A stretch of 27,757 nucleotides of DNA from a virus. Position 1 is the stretch's first letter; each line of letters starts with the position of its first letter. The notes under the pieces were generated by a model, which saw only the letters and a list, made by a program, of their open reading frames with translations, had not been told where the DNA came from and made no database searches. The DNA is taken from the IMG/VR virus record IMGVR_UViG_3300023054_000020, positions 1-27,757 of that record. One strand, given 5' to 3'. Both the position numbers and the translations under genes were made by a program. Positions 1 through 6,328 of this stretch are shown here, piece after piece.

Positions 1-89
1 TTAACTGCCGTTGTTCAATGGCCCCGTTTCCAAAGCCTGAAGCAGATACAATAGGAACTTTTGAAAATGTAGGTTTTGGATTGGCTTAA
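1..89 (+). CDS. Portal protein, C-terminal fragment (cut by window start)
   Basis: An open frame beginning at base 3 runs without a start codon to TAA at 87-89 and ends PEADTIGTFENVGFGLA. It lies directly before the prohead protease, where the portal gene of an HK97-type phage ends, and the portal gene that begins at 26469 runs off the other end of the window. I infer that these are two ends of one gene. Joining the ends directly does not give a clean frame: bases 2-4 make a stop in the incoming frame, which otherwise continues LPLFNGPVSK before this frame takes over. A few bases are probably missing or wrong at the contig ends. Confidence 0.6.
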   Translation, partial: NCRCSMAPFPKPEADTIGTFENVGFGLA

Positions 90-109
90 AAATTAAATTA
101 AAAATAGAT

Positions 110-117
110 TATCTTTA
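110..117 (+). promoter_or_regulatory. Putative promoter -7 box (TATCTTTA) for capsid genes
   Basis: TATCTTTA resembles the Bacteroidota -7 consensus TAnnTTTG and lies 16 bases before the protease start. TTG trinucleotides occur at 76-78 and 81-83, slightly too far upstream for an ideal -33 element. The same TATCTTTAC string recurs upstream of other late genes, which supports a regulatory role. Confidence 0.5.
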
Positions 118-132
118 CAAAAATTTACAATT

Positions 133-816
133 ATGATGTTATATAAAGCAGCGCCAATGGGTGAACTTATTGATGCAGACGATAAAAGCGGCATTATTAA
201 AGGTTACGGTTCGGTGTTTGGCAACGTAGATTCAGATGGTGATATTATCTTAAATGGCGCTTACTCAAAGACCATAAAAGAAAATGGCAGTCGCGTTAAG
301 TATTTATATCAACATAACATGGATATGCCTTTAGGTAAGATGCTAAATCTTTTTGAAGATGAAAAGGGATTGGTCTTTGAGGCTCAAATCCCTTTAACAA
401 CATTGGGAAAAGATGTTATGCAGCTAATAAAGGCAGGTGTAATTACAGAAAATAGCGTTGGTATATTGCCGATAAATAAGGCCACTATGGCAAACGGTTT
501 ACGTGAGATTAGGGAAGTTAAACTTTTTGAAATTAGCGCCGTTACATTAGCCGCAAATGATCAAGCCCTTATGTTAGACGCTAAAGGCAATGTTGATTTA
601 GAAAAAATATCTTTAAAATACGATAACGTAGCGAAACTAATTAGAAAGTCTGACATCTCAGATGAATTAGGTTACGCATTAGAAGCAGAACTTTATAAAC
701 TTAAATCACTTTTTGTAAATGCCACAAAGCCGCCATTAGGCACTTTGCCGGAAATTGTAAAAAATGACGAAAGCGAAATATGGAAATATTTAATTAATAA
801 CTTAACAAATAAATAA
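133..816 (+). CDS. HK97-type prohead protease (S78 family)
   Basis: 227-residue maturation protease that should cleave the capsid protein N-terminus and then itself inside the prohead. The fold is visible as GYGSVFGNVDSDGDII near residues 24-39, YLYQHN with His61, a buried segment ENSVGI with Ser108, and KLFEISAVTLAAND with Glu133, giving a plausible Ser-His-Glu catalytic set. Length is normal for the family. The frame opens ATG-ATG; I take the first. Only one base separates its stop from the capsid start, so the two are translationally linked. The roughly 70-residue charged tail after residue 150 may act in scaffolding. Family assignment is firm; catalytic residues are inferred by motif spacing. 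Confidence 0.92.
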   Translation: MMLYKAAPMGELIDADDKSGIIKGYGSVFGNVDSDGDIILNGAYSKTIKENGSRVKYLYQHNMDMPLGKMLNLFEDEKGLVFEAQIPLTTLGKDVMQLIKAGVITENSVGILPINKATMANGLREIREVKLFEISAVTLAANDQALMLDAKGNVDLEKISLKYDNVAKLIRKSDISDELGYALEAELYKLKSLFVNATKPPLGTLPEIVKNDESEIWKYLINNLTNK

Positions 817-817
817 A

Positions 818-2011
818 ATGGATCAAAATATTAAAGATCAAATGGATCAAATTACAGCGCAATTAGATGCGCGTATTGAAAAGGCAGTGGGCCAAGCTAA
901 AGATTCGGCAACGGGTGAAGCTGACGTTGCTTTAAAAAATGAAATTGCGGCTTTAGAGCTAAAATTCAATGGAATAAATGAAAGAATAGACGCCTCTGAA
1001 GTTTCAATGAAAAAAAACTTTTCAGCCTCAGAACCTAAGTCTTTTAAATATGCTTTAGCCAAAGCGTTAAGCGATGGAGCCGTTGAAGGCATGGTAAAAG
1101 GCAAAGACCGAAGTGCAAGTTTTGAAATCAAGGCAGATATGACGGTAGCCGCTAATTTTACCGGTGAGGTTATTCCAGCCGATAGAGTGGCCGGGTACAA
1201 GTTTGACCCAACAAGACCCGTACACGTAAGGCAATTAATTCCTTTAGGATCCACAACATCAGATGTTGTAAGATTCGTAAAAGAAAGCGCTTTTACAAAC
1301 GCGGCTGCTCCAAAAGCACAAGGGGCCGCAGCGGCTCAATCTGAATTTGACATGACGGCGGCAGATGCCAATGTAAGGTCTATTGAAACTTACTTTAGAA
1401 TTTCTAAAGAAATGTTAGCAGACACGCCTCAATTAACTTCCTATCTATCTGCCAGAGCGCCGCAGAAGTTATTGGAAGTTGAAGATACTCAGATTCTTTC
1501 AGGTTCTGGAACGGGTGTAAATTTATCCGGTATCATAACAGATGCAACGGCATTTGCTGCGGGTGGTTTTGCAACTGCGGTTCCAACACCTAATCAATTT
1601 GATGTTTTGGTTGTTGCGATTAACCAATTAGCATTGGCAAATTATACGGCTGACTATATCATGCTAAATCCAACGGATTTTCACAAGATTTTACTTTTAA
1701 AATCTACGACTAGCGAGTATTTGGCAAAGCAAGTTTATACCGGATTGGCGCCTAATTTTATGGGTGTTCCAGTTGTAATAAATACAGCTATTCCTACGGG
1801 AGACTACTTAGTTGGAAACTTTGCAATGGGAACTCAATTATGGGTTCGTGAGAATATTAGTGTTGAATTCTTCAGAGAAGATAGCGACAACGTAACTAAA
1901 GGTTTCGTAACGGTGTTAGTATCTGAAAGGGTTGCTTTAACTAATTACTTACCTAAAGGCTTTGTAACTGGTGATTTCGCAACCGATATTACCGCGATTA
2001 CGCCAGCCTAA
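818..2011 (+). CDS. Major capsid protein (HK97 fold) with N-terminal delta domain
   Basis: 397 residues. Residues 1 to about 70 are charged and predicted coiled coil (DQNIKDQMDQITAQLDARIEK onward), typical of the HK97 delta scaffold domain removed by the protease. From about residue 110 follows the capsid body: an N-arm region (VHVRQLIPLGSTTSD), then an E-loop and spine (ETYFRISKEMLADTPQ), and a P-domain rich in VVAINQLALANY. The ending GFVTVLVSERVALTNYLPKGFV is typical of Phage_capsid (PF05065). No separate scaffold gene is seen, consistent with an internal delta domain. An intrinsic terminator follows, which would let this gene be transcribed in excess of those downstream. Confidence 0.95.
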   Translation: MDQNIKDQMDQITAQLDARIEKAVGQAKDSATGEADVALKNEIAALELKFNGINERIDASEVSMKKNFSASEPKSFKYALAKALSDGAVEGMVKGKDRSASFEIKADMTVAANFTGEVIPADRVAGYKFDPTRPVHVRQLIPLGSTTSDVVRFVKESAFTNAAAPKAQGAAAAQSEFDMTAADANVRSIETYFRISKEMLADTPQLTSYLSARAPQKLLEVEDTQILSGSGTGVNLSGIITDATAFAAGGFATAVPTPNQFDVLVVAINQLALANYTADYIMLNPTDFHKILLLKSTTSEYLAKQVYTGLAPNFMGVPVVINTAIPTGDYLVGNFAMGTQLWVRENISVEFFREDSDNVTKGFVTVLVSERVALTNYLPKGFVTGDFATDITAITPA

Positions 2012-2032
2012 ACAATAGTTTTTTTACAAATT

Positions 2033-2061
2033 AAGCCCTGCCAAATTGGTGGGGCTTTTTT
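2033..2061 (+). terminator. Intrinsic terminator after capsid gene
   Basis: A 10-bp stem (AAGCCCTGCC with GGTGGGGCTT, two G-U pairs), 5-base loop, then six T. It closes the protease-capsid unit. Confidence 0.85.
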
Positions 2062-2153
2062 ATGCTTAAAAATTAATATTAAAATTTTCTTTTATTTTCT
2101 TTGGTATATTAAAAATATATTTTAAATTAGCATAAGATTAAAAACCAAATATT

Positions 2154-2270
2154 ATGAAACAAACAACACTTTACGCCATTATAATAATTATTGTGTTTAC
2201 ATTGGCATTGACTTTCAGCTATAAAGATGGCGCGTTATTTATTCCAAAAAAAGAATGTTGTAAATGTTAA
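2154..2270 (+). CDS. Small membrane protein with Cys-rich tail
   Basis: 38 residues, not recognised. One hydrophobic helix (about residues 6-22, YAIIIIIVFTLALTFS) is followed by a short tail ending KKECCKC. It starts behind the leader AAAACCAAATATTATG, almost the same as the leaders at 15428 and 16957, which supports real translation. It is the first gene after the capsid terminator. The three clustered cysteines could bind metal or form disulfides; this is inference from composition only. Confidence 0.55.
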   Translation: MKQTTLYAIIIIIVFTLALTFSYKDGALFIPKKECCKC

Positions 2271-2277
2271 AATTAAA

Positions 2278-2421
2278 ATGAAAGAACTTATAGCCGACTT
2301 AGAAAATATTATAGATCATGCAAATATTGGTCAAAACATAATTTTGCAAAAAAAATTAGTAGAATTTAAAAAGAAATTAATTAATAACATTGAAGTAACG
2401 TACAAAGATGTCAAACATTAG
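2278..2421 (+). CDS. Hypothetical small helical protein
   Basis: 47 residues, start chosen at 2278 (MKELIADLENIID). An in-frame ATG at 2227 would give 64 residues but would overlap the previous gene by 44 bases. The 2278 start sits seven bases after that gene's stop, behind an A-rich leader. The product is charged and amphipathic (QKKLVEFKKKLINN) and probably mostly helical. Function unknown. Its end overlaps the next gene by 14 bases, suggesting coupled translation. Confidence 0.55.
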   Translation: MKELIADLENIIDHANIGQNIILQKKLVEFKKKLINNIEVTYKDVKH

Positions 2422-2635
2422 AAGAATTAAGATTGAATACGGCGGTGTAAATTTAATAGCCGAAGGAGAATATATAAAAGGAACACTTGGAGGCTATGAA
2501 GAAGCGCCAGAGCCTAGCACCTTTGAAGTGATGGAAATTTACGCTGGAGATGTTGCAATTATGAGTATATTAGAGCAAAGCGCAATTGATGAAATTGAGC
2601 GATACGGATTAATAAAACTAAACGATTTTTTTTAA
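2408..2635 (+). CDS. Hypothetical protein between capsid and connector genes
   Basis: 75 residues, acidic, with a likely beta-rich N-terminus (RRIKIEYGGVNLIAEGEYI) and a helical C-terminus (SAIDEIERYGLIKL). No family recognised. It overlaps the preceding gene by 14 bases and shares one base (TAATG) with the next, so it belongs to a tightly coupled run of small genes. Soluble, no signal peptide or membrane segment. Its position among head genes suggests a minor virion or host-interaction role, but nothing in the sequence proves it. Confidence 0.7.
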   Translation: MSNIRRIKIEYGGVNLIAEGEYIKGTLGGYEEAPEPSTFEVMEIYAGDVAIMSILEQSAIDEIERYGLIKLNDFF

Positions 2636-2727
2636 TGGAAAAAGAAACTTTTGAGATGATTTACGGAATTGGATTTGCAATTTTATTGCTTACTTTTTGT
2701 TATATTTATGTAACTTATAAAAAATAA
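2635..2727 (+). CDS. Single-pass membrane micropeptide
   Basis: 30 residues with one hydrophobic helix (about 9-27, IYGIGFAILLLTFCYIYVT), a charged N-terminus and a KK end. Its ATG overlaps the stop of the upstream gene (TAATG), which favours real translation by coupling. Function unknown. Confidence 0.5.
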   Translation: MEKETFEMIYGIGFAILLLTFCYIYVTYKK

Positions 2728-2732
2728 AATTT

Positions 2733-2894
2733 ATGAAAACACAAAAAATTGGAAATATTATATTGTTTTTAATGGTGCTATCAGTATGGATAGTAAATAC
2801 CTTTATTAATTGGAATACCTACGCTTTTATTGTTATGTTATTAATGGTTGGCGTATCGGGTTTAAATGTTTATAGCGACTATAAAAAGAAATAG
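2733..2894 (+). CDS. Two-helix small membrane protein
   Basis: 53 residues with two hydrophobic stretches (about 7-24 and 31-46) and a basic C-terminus (SDYKKK). It follows five bases after the previous micropeptide and is the last gene before a terminator. Size and topology resemble small holin-like or superinfection-exclusion proteins, but no family was recognised and other holin candidates exist at 4998-5359. Confidence 0.55.
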   Translation: MKTQKIGNIILFLMVLSVWIVNTFINWNTYAFIVMLLMVGVSGLNVYSDYKKK

Positions 2895-2915
2895 TTTAGT
2901 TAGTGTTTGAAATGG

Positions 2916-2952
2916 AAAAATACACCTTTGTGTTGAGGGTGTATTTTTTTTT
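2916..2952 (+). terminator. Intrinsic terminator after small-gene run
   Basis: Stem AAAAATACACC / GGTGTATTTTT with an 11-base loop, followed by a run of T. A TTG in the loop (2932-2934) also lies 19 bases before a TATCTTTA box, so terminator and next promoter interlock. Confidence 0.85.
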
Positions 2953-2961
2953 ATATCTTTA
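2932..2961 (+). promoter_or_regulatory. Putative promoter between two terminators
   Basis: TTG (2932-2934), 19-base spacer, TATCTTTA (2954-2961): this fits the Bacteroidota TTG-N17-23-TAnnTTTG layout except for the last base. Transcription from here would meet another terminator only about 25-60 bases later. Confidence 0.45.
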
Positions 2962-2992
2962 CTAAGTTTAAATTTCATAATGGTTTTGGTTT

Positions 2993-3030
2993 AAAAAGGT
3001 GTTACTTTAATTAGTAGCACCTTTTTTTTT
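2993..3030 (+). terminator. Intrinsic terminator or attenuator before connector genes
   Basis: A 14-bp stem (AAAAAGGTGTTACT with AGTAGCACCTTTTT, one G-U pair), loop TTAATT, and nine T. It lies only 40 bases after the previous terminator. Confidence 0.85.
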
Positions 3031-3037
3031 ATCTTTA
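3030..3037 (+). promoter_or_regulatory. Putative promoter -7 box for connector and tail genes
   Basis: TATCTTTA starts at the last T of the preceding terminator and lies 25 bases before the start at 3062. No good -33 TTG is seen at the right distance. Confidence 0.4.
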
Positions 3038-3061
3038 CACAAATAACTAAAACAAATTGTT

Positions 3062-3274
3062 ATGAAAGTGTTAATGTTAAAAAGCGTTGTAGATGGAAGG
3101 CAGACGCATATACGAGGTACAATAGTAGAGGTAAATCCTGATATTGCAAAGCATTATTTAGCCGTTGGAGTGGCTGAAAAGCCAGAAGAAAAGCAAACAA
3201 TAAAGCATGAAAAGGCTTCTTTTGAAACAAAAGAACATAAATCGCCTAAAAACAGAAGCACTAAAAAAAAATAA
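3062..3274 (+). CDS. Small phage protein, DUF7210-like, basic tail
   Basis: 70 residues. The first 40 (MKVLMLKSVVDGRQTHIRGT, then VEVNPDIAKHYLAVGVAE) match the pattern of a small protein commonly found beside phage connector genes: a short beta domain ending in an Ala/Leu-Gly-Val-Ala turn. The last 30 residues are lysine-rich and low in complexity (KNRSTKKK). It abuts the head-tail connector gene with no gap, so it probably belongs to neck assembly or head completion. Family naming is from memory of the pattern and is tentative. Confidence 0.75.
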   Translation: MKVLMLKSVVDGRQTHIRGTIVEVNPDIAKHYLAVGVAEKPEEKQTIKHEKASFETKEHKSPKNRSTKKK

Positions 3275-3784
3275 ATGCGCCAGATTAAAATTAATTCCAC
3301 AATAGGAACCGAAATAATAAGTTTATCCGACGTAAAGAACTATGTTCGAATAGATACGTCTGCCGACGATGATTTGATTGCTGACATGATTATTCAATCT
3401 CGTATCTTTTGCGAAAACTATATTTCGCGAGATATTGTTTCAAAAAACAGAACTTATTATTTGCCAAAATCTTCCGGTTTATTTGATCTGCCTTTTGCCC
3501 CGGTAACAAGCGTTTCAAGTGTTACCGCTGAAGGTGTTGAGGTTACTTTTCAAGAATTAGGTTTAGACGATTTAAGTATTCAATTAAATGGCGGCCCTGC
3601 TTTAGAAGTAAAAGCAACGTACATAACTACCGGAATTAATGACGGCCTTATTAAACAAGCCTTATTACAGCTTGTAAGCACTCTTTACGACAATAGGGCC
3701 GACTATGTAACCGGCACAATTGTTTCGGCGGTTAAAACAGACGTTAAAAGTTTATTAACTTCTTATAAAATGATGTTTATTTAA
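3275..3784 (+). CDS. Head-tail connector (HK97 gp6-like)
   Basis: 169 residues, expected to form the ring bound under the portal. The hallmark is the N-terminal helical part ISLSDVKNYVRID followed by ADDDLIADMIIQSRIFCENY, typical of the gp6/Phage_connect family, with a beta insertion at about 60-115 (LPKSSGLFDLPFAPVTSVSS) and a final helix (LIKQALLQLVSTLYDNR). The order connector, closure, gp10-like, tail completion matches HK97. It starts one base after the previous stop and overlaps the next gene's start by one base. Confidence 0.88.
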   Translation: MRQIKINSTIGTEIISLSDVKNYVRIDTSADDDLIADMIIQSRIFCENYISRDIVSKNRTYYLPKSSGLFDLPFAPVTSVSSVTAEGVEVTFQELGLDDLSIQLNGGPALEVKATYITTGINDGLIKQALLQLVSTLYDNRADYVTGTIVSAVKTDVKSLLTSYKMMFI

Positions 3785-4110
3785 TGCAATCCGGGAAATT
3801 AGATATACGGATAACGGTAAGCACCTACACAAGCGTTTCAGATGGTTATGGTGGCTTTAACAACACGATAGCATCAACAAACACTTATTGGTGTAATTTC
3901 GTTCCAATAAGCGGCGAAATAAGCCAAATAAACGGAAAAAGAACACTTAGCACCGAGGTTACAATAACCATGCGCAAATTGACTGCCGATAATATTAACC
4001 TTGGCGATACATTTGTTTTAGAGGGCCAAACGGAAATTTACCGCATAAATGATAAGTTTGAAACAGATTTGGCATTTTATACTCAATTAATAGCTACAAA
4101 AATAGATTAA
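3784..4110 (+). CDS. Head closure / head-tail adaptor (SPP1 gp16 / HK97 gp7-like)
   Basis: 108 residues, beta-rich. The opening SGKLDIRITVSTYTSVSDGYGG and the internal TEVTITMRKLTADNINLGDTF followed by EIYRINDKFE follow the head-tail joining family (PF05521): a small beta barrel that plugs the connector after packaging. It lies between connector and gp10-like genes with one-base overlaps on both sides, the position expected for this role. Confidence 0.87.
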   Translation: MQSGKLDIRITVSTYTSVSDGYGGFNNTIASTNTYWCNFVPISGEISQINGKRTLSTEVTITMRKLTADNINLGDTFVLEGQTEIYRINDKFETDLAFYTQLIATKID

Positions 4111-4550
4111 TGATAGGAGCCAGGATAGTTAGCGCTGATTTAGCACGATTAAATTCTAAGATTACTAAGTTAAAAATACTTAGCGAAAAGGAATTGTCTA
4201 AAGAAGTGGCTTCTATTGCCTTTGATGTTGCTAGAATAGCTAAACAAAGCGTCGTAGTAGATACTGGAAATTTAAAACAAAATATTACAGTAGAAGCCAA
4301 AGGCAAAACATTAGCGATTGTAGCAAAGGCTCCTTACGCGCCTTATGTTGAGTTTGGAACCGGAGGCAAGAGAAATTTTAGCGATTTAATAGAATTGGGA
4401 ATACCAACATCTTATGCAGAAAGGTTTAGGGGCAAAGATTTAAGATCAGTAAACCTGCCAGCAAGGCCGTTTTTATTTAGTAGCGCAAGAATAGGATTGT
4501 CAAAAGGACTAGAAAAAATAGAAAACAAAATTAAAAAACTTTTAAGGTAA
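4110..4550 (+). CDS. HK97 gp10-family neck/tail protein
   Basis: 146 residues. The family signature VDTGNLKQNITVE with APYAPYVEFGTGGKR is clear at about residues 51-90, and the C-terminus has the usual PARPFLFSSARIGLSKGLEKIENKIKK helix, split here by a loop (SYAERFRGKDLRSVNL). Members of PF04883 sit between head closure and tail terminator proteins and take part in neck or tail completion. One-base overlaps join it to both neighbours. Confidence 0.88.
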   Translation: MIGARIVSADLARLNSKITKLKILSEKELSKEVASIAFDVARIAKQSVVVDTGNLKQNITVEAKGKTLAIVAKAPYAPYVEFGTGGKRNFSDLIELGIPTSYAERFRGKDLRSVNLPARPFLFSSARIGLSKGLEKIENKIKKLLR

Positions 4551-4987
4551 TGTTAGAGTGTATTCATTTTGTTAGAAAGGCGATTATCGCAAAATTAACC
4601 GGGCAGATTGTTTTGAATGGTTCTTCTTTACAAATTTACAATAGGGTTCCTAGCAATGCGGTTACGCCTTATATTATAGTGTACAGCGTTTCTAATAACG
4701 AAACAGATCAAAACCAAACTAGCTTAACGATGCAAGTTTTAACCCGCATAGAGGTGGTTACTAAGTTTGTAGGAAGCAATGGCGGTGAATTGGATAGTAA
4801 TTTAGCAATGAGCGCTATTTTAGCTTTAGTTAGAACACGATCCGAAGGGTATTTTGATTTAAATGCCGACGGTTTTAAAGTTTACACTAGCGAAAATGAA
4901 GGGATTACTTATTTAGAAGAAGATTTAAAAGACCATACATATTATAGGGCAATATTAGAACTTTCAAACAAGGTTCAGCCTATTTAA
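4550..4987 (+). CDS. Tail completion protein (DUF3168-like tail terminator)
   Basis: 145 residues. LQIYNRVPSNAVTPYIIVYS and the later TRIEVVTKFVGSNGG match the tail-completion/terminator family (DUF3168, Gp13 type), which caps the tail tube and joins it to the neck. The C-terminal HTYYRAILELSNKV strand is also typical. In most HK97-like phages the major tail gene comes next; here it begins only at 8173, after a 3-kb block of lysis and fibre genes. Confidence 0.83.
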   Translation: MLECIHFVRKAIIAKLTGQIVLNGSSLQIYNRVPSNAVTPYIIVYSVSNNETDQNQTSLTMQVLTRIEVVTKFVGSNGGELDSNLAMSAILALVRTRSEGYFDLNADGFKVYTSENEGITYLEEDLKDHTYYRAILELSNKVQPI

Positions 4988-4997
4988 TTTTATAAAA

Positions 4998-5153
4998 ATG
5001 ACTACAACTGACTTAAAAATTGCTTTTATTAATGTTATAACATTAGGTTTTAATTTTATGCAAATAGATTTATTGCTAAAAATAGTATTAACGTCGGTTG
5101 CTATTGGCTACACAGCCCACAAATGGTATTTAATGTATAAAAATAAGAAATGA
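4998..5153 (+). CDS. Small membrane protein, holin candidate
   Basis: 51 residues, two hydrophobic segments (about 7-24 and 25-42) and a basic end (KWYLMYKNKK), the size and topology of a class II holin. Its last four bases (ATGA) overlap the start of another membrane protein at 5150, and a putative lysin and spanin follow, so a lysis role is likely but unproven. The first 19 codons are repeated at 8062-8121 with only one amino-acid change. It could also be a generic two-helix phage membrane protein. Confidence 0.7.
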   Translation: MTTTDLKIAFINVITLGFNFMQIDLLLKIVLTSVAIGYTAHKWYLMYKNKK

Positions 5154-5359
5154 AAAACTTAGTTGCAAGTTGGAAAACCACGCTATTGGGCCTCTTAATT
5201 ATAGGGGCTGGAATTACTTATATTTTTATTGTAGAAGATAGTAAGGTGTTTCAATTTGCAATACTATTAATCGTAGGAATTGGTTTTTTATTTGCTCCAG
5301 ATACTATCATTGACGGTTTGAGGTCATTAATAAAAAACAATAAAGATAAAAAATTTTAG
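5150..5359 (+). CDS. Small membrane protein, holin-like
   Basis: 69 residues. After a short basic start (MKNLVASWKTT) come two membrane helices (about 11-29 and 34-51) separated by a charged turn (VEDSK), then APDTIIDGLRSLIKNNKDKKF. The pattern W-K-T-T-L-L-G with a G-rich first helix and an APD motif after the second is common in holin-type proteins of Bacteroidota phages. Together with 4998 it could form a holin/antiholin pair. Its final codons and stop lie inside a 29-base sequence repeated exactly at 5412-5440. Confidence 0.72.
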   Translation: MKNLVASWKTTLLGLLIIGAGITYIFIVEDSKVFQFAILLIVGIGFLFAPDTIIDGLRSLIKNNKDKKF

Positions 5360-5440
5360 CTTATTTAGTACAATTATGTATATATAAGAAATAAAAGCAT
5401 ATAAATTAATTTAAAAAACAATAAAGATAAAAAATTTTAG
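5331..5440 (+). repeat. 29-bp exact direct repeat around end of holin-like gene
   Basis: 5331-5359 and 5412-5440 are identical over 29 bases (from TAAAAAACAATAAAG to TTTTAG), 81 bases apart. The first copy encodes the last nine residues and stop of the 5150 gene; the second is intergenic, just before the next ATG at 5444. Confidence 0.9.
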
Positions 5441-5443
5441 AAA

Positions 5444-5875
5444 ATGAAAGCCATACTTACTAGAGAAAATTTCCAAGATTTGCAAGTTACCGGATCATTT
5501 GAATTGTTTGATAATAACGACAAAAAAGTTTTTAGTTGTAAGAATTTAGAGTTGCCTTGGCTAAAAAATAAAAGTCAAAAAAGTTGTATTCCAGAAGGAA
5601 AATATAAGGTTGTTAATAGGCAGAGCGCCCAATACGGAAACCATTACCATGTTTTAGACGTGAAAAATAGAACTTTTATATTGATTCACCCGGGAAATTA
5701 CCATTTTCAAATTAAGGGTTGTATATTATTAGGCGAAAAATTAACTGATATTAATGGCGATGGATACAAAGACGTAACCAATAGCGTTAAAACCATTAAA
5801 AATCTGCTTAAATTGGCGCCCAAAGGCTTTAATTTAGAGATAAAAAGCAAACCCAAAAAAAATGAAATACTTTAG
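5444..5875 (+). CDS. DUF5675-family protein, candidate lysin
   Basis: 143 residues. KSCIPEGKYKVVNRQSAQYG followed by ILIHPGNYHFQIKGCILLGE is the core pattern of DUF5675, common in Bacteroidota phages. His82 and Cys93 in an H-x-G...G-C arrangement recall the active site of YkuD-type L,D-transpeptidases (H...S/T-H-G-C), suggesting peptidoglycan chemistry. This is inference; the family has no settled function. It follows two holin-like genes and overlaps a spanin-like gene by 14 bases, so it is the best endolysin candidate here. There is no signal peptide, as expected for a holin-released enzyme. Confidence 0.82.
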   Translation: MKAILTRENFQDLQVTGSFELFDNNDKKVFSCKNLELPWLKNKSQKSCIPEGKYKVVNRQSAQYGNHYHVLDVKNRTFILIHPGNYHFQIKGCILLGEKLTDINGDGYKDVTNSVKTIKNLLKLAPKGFNLEIKSKPKKNEIL

Positions 5876-6290
5876 TTTAATATTTTTACTTTTATTTCTC
5901 AGTTGTGCGGCAAAAAAAACCACAAAACAAACAAAAGAAATTGTAAAAAACGATACAATTATTATAACAAAAGACCGCTATATTTTTAAAGCGGTTCGAG
6001 ATAGTTTTTTAATAGAAAGCCCATGCGATACATTAGGCATTTTAAAGCCTTTTAAACAGCGATTAGTGACCGCACAAGGTAACATAACAATAGAGGGCAA
6101 AAACAACACTATAACGGCTAAAATTAACTTAGATAGCATAGTGCAAAGTATTGAAAAGAAATACAAAAGCACAATAGTAAAAAGCACCGAAAAACAAGCT
6201 ATTGAGATTGTAAGATATAAAACGCCTCTTTGGTTAATTGTTACGGCGGCATTTTCTGTTTTGCTTAATTTTGTTTTGATAAAAAAATAG
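5862..6290 (+). CDS. Unimolecular spanin candidate (lipoprotein plus C-terminal membrane helix)
   Basis: 142 residues. The N-terminus is a lipoprotein signal (MKYFSLIFLLLFLSC) with Cys15 as the predicted lipidated residue. The middle (about 18-118) is charged, periplasmic in character and partly coiled coil (INLDSIVQSIEKKYKSTIVK). The C-terminus is one membrane helix, LWLIVTAAFSVLLNFVLI, then KK. Outer-membrane lipid anchor plus inner-membrane helix in one chain is the architecture of u-spanins such as T1 gp11, which fuse the two membranes at lysis. It overlaps the DUF5675 gene by 14 bases. Function rests on topology and context, not family similarity. Confidence 0.75.
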   Translation: MKYFSLIFLLLFLSCAAKKTTKQTKEIVKNDTIIITKDRYIFKAVRDSFLIESPCDTLGILKPFKQRLVTAQGNITIEGKNNTITAKINLDSIVQSIEKKYKSTIVKSTEKQAIEIVRYKTPLWLIVTAAFSVLLNFVLIKK

Positions 6291-6302
6291 TCTTTAGTTT
6301 AT

Positions 6303-6310
6303 TATCTTTG
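6303..6310 (+). promoter_or_regulatory. Promoter -7 box (TATCTTTG) for fibre genes
   Basis: TATCTTTG matches TAnnTTTG exactly and lies 18 bases before the start at 6329. TTG at 6276-6278 is 24 bases upstream, one longer than the usual spacing. Confidence 0.55.
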
Positions 6311-6328
6311 TAACATAAAAATAAAAAT

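Noticed and set aside
2227-2277. Upstream start at 2227 for the 2278 gene
   Set aside because: Would overlap the preceding 38-residue gene by 44 bases; the 2278 ATG has a better spaced A-rich leader.
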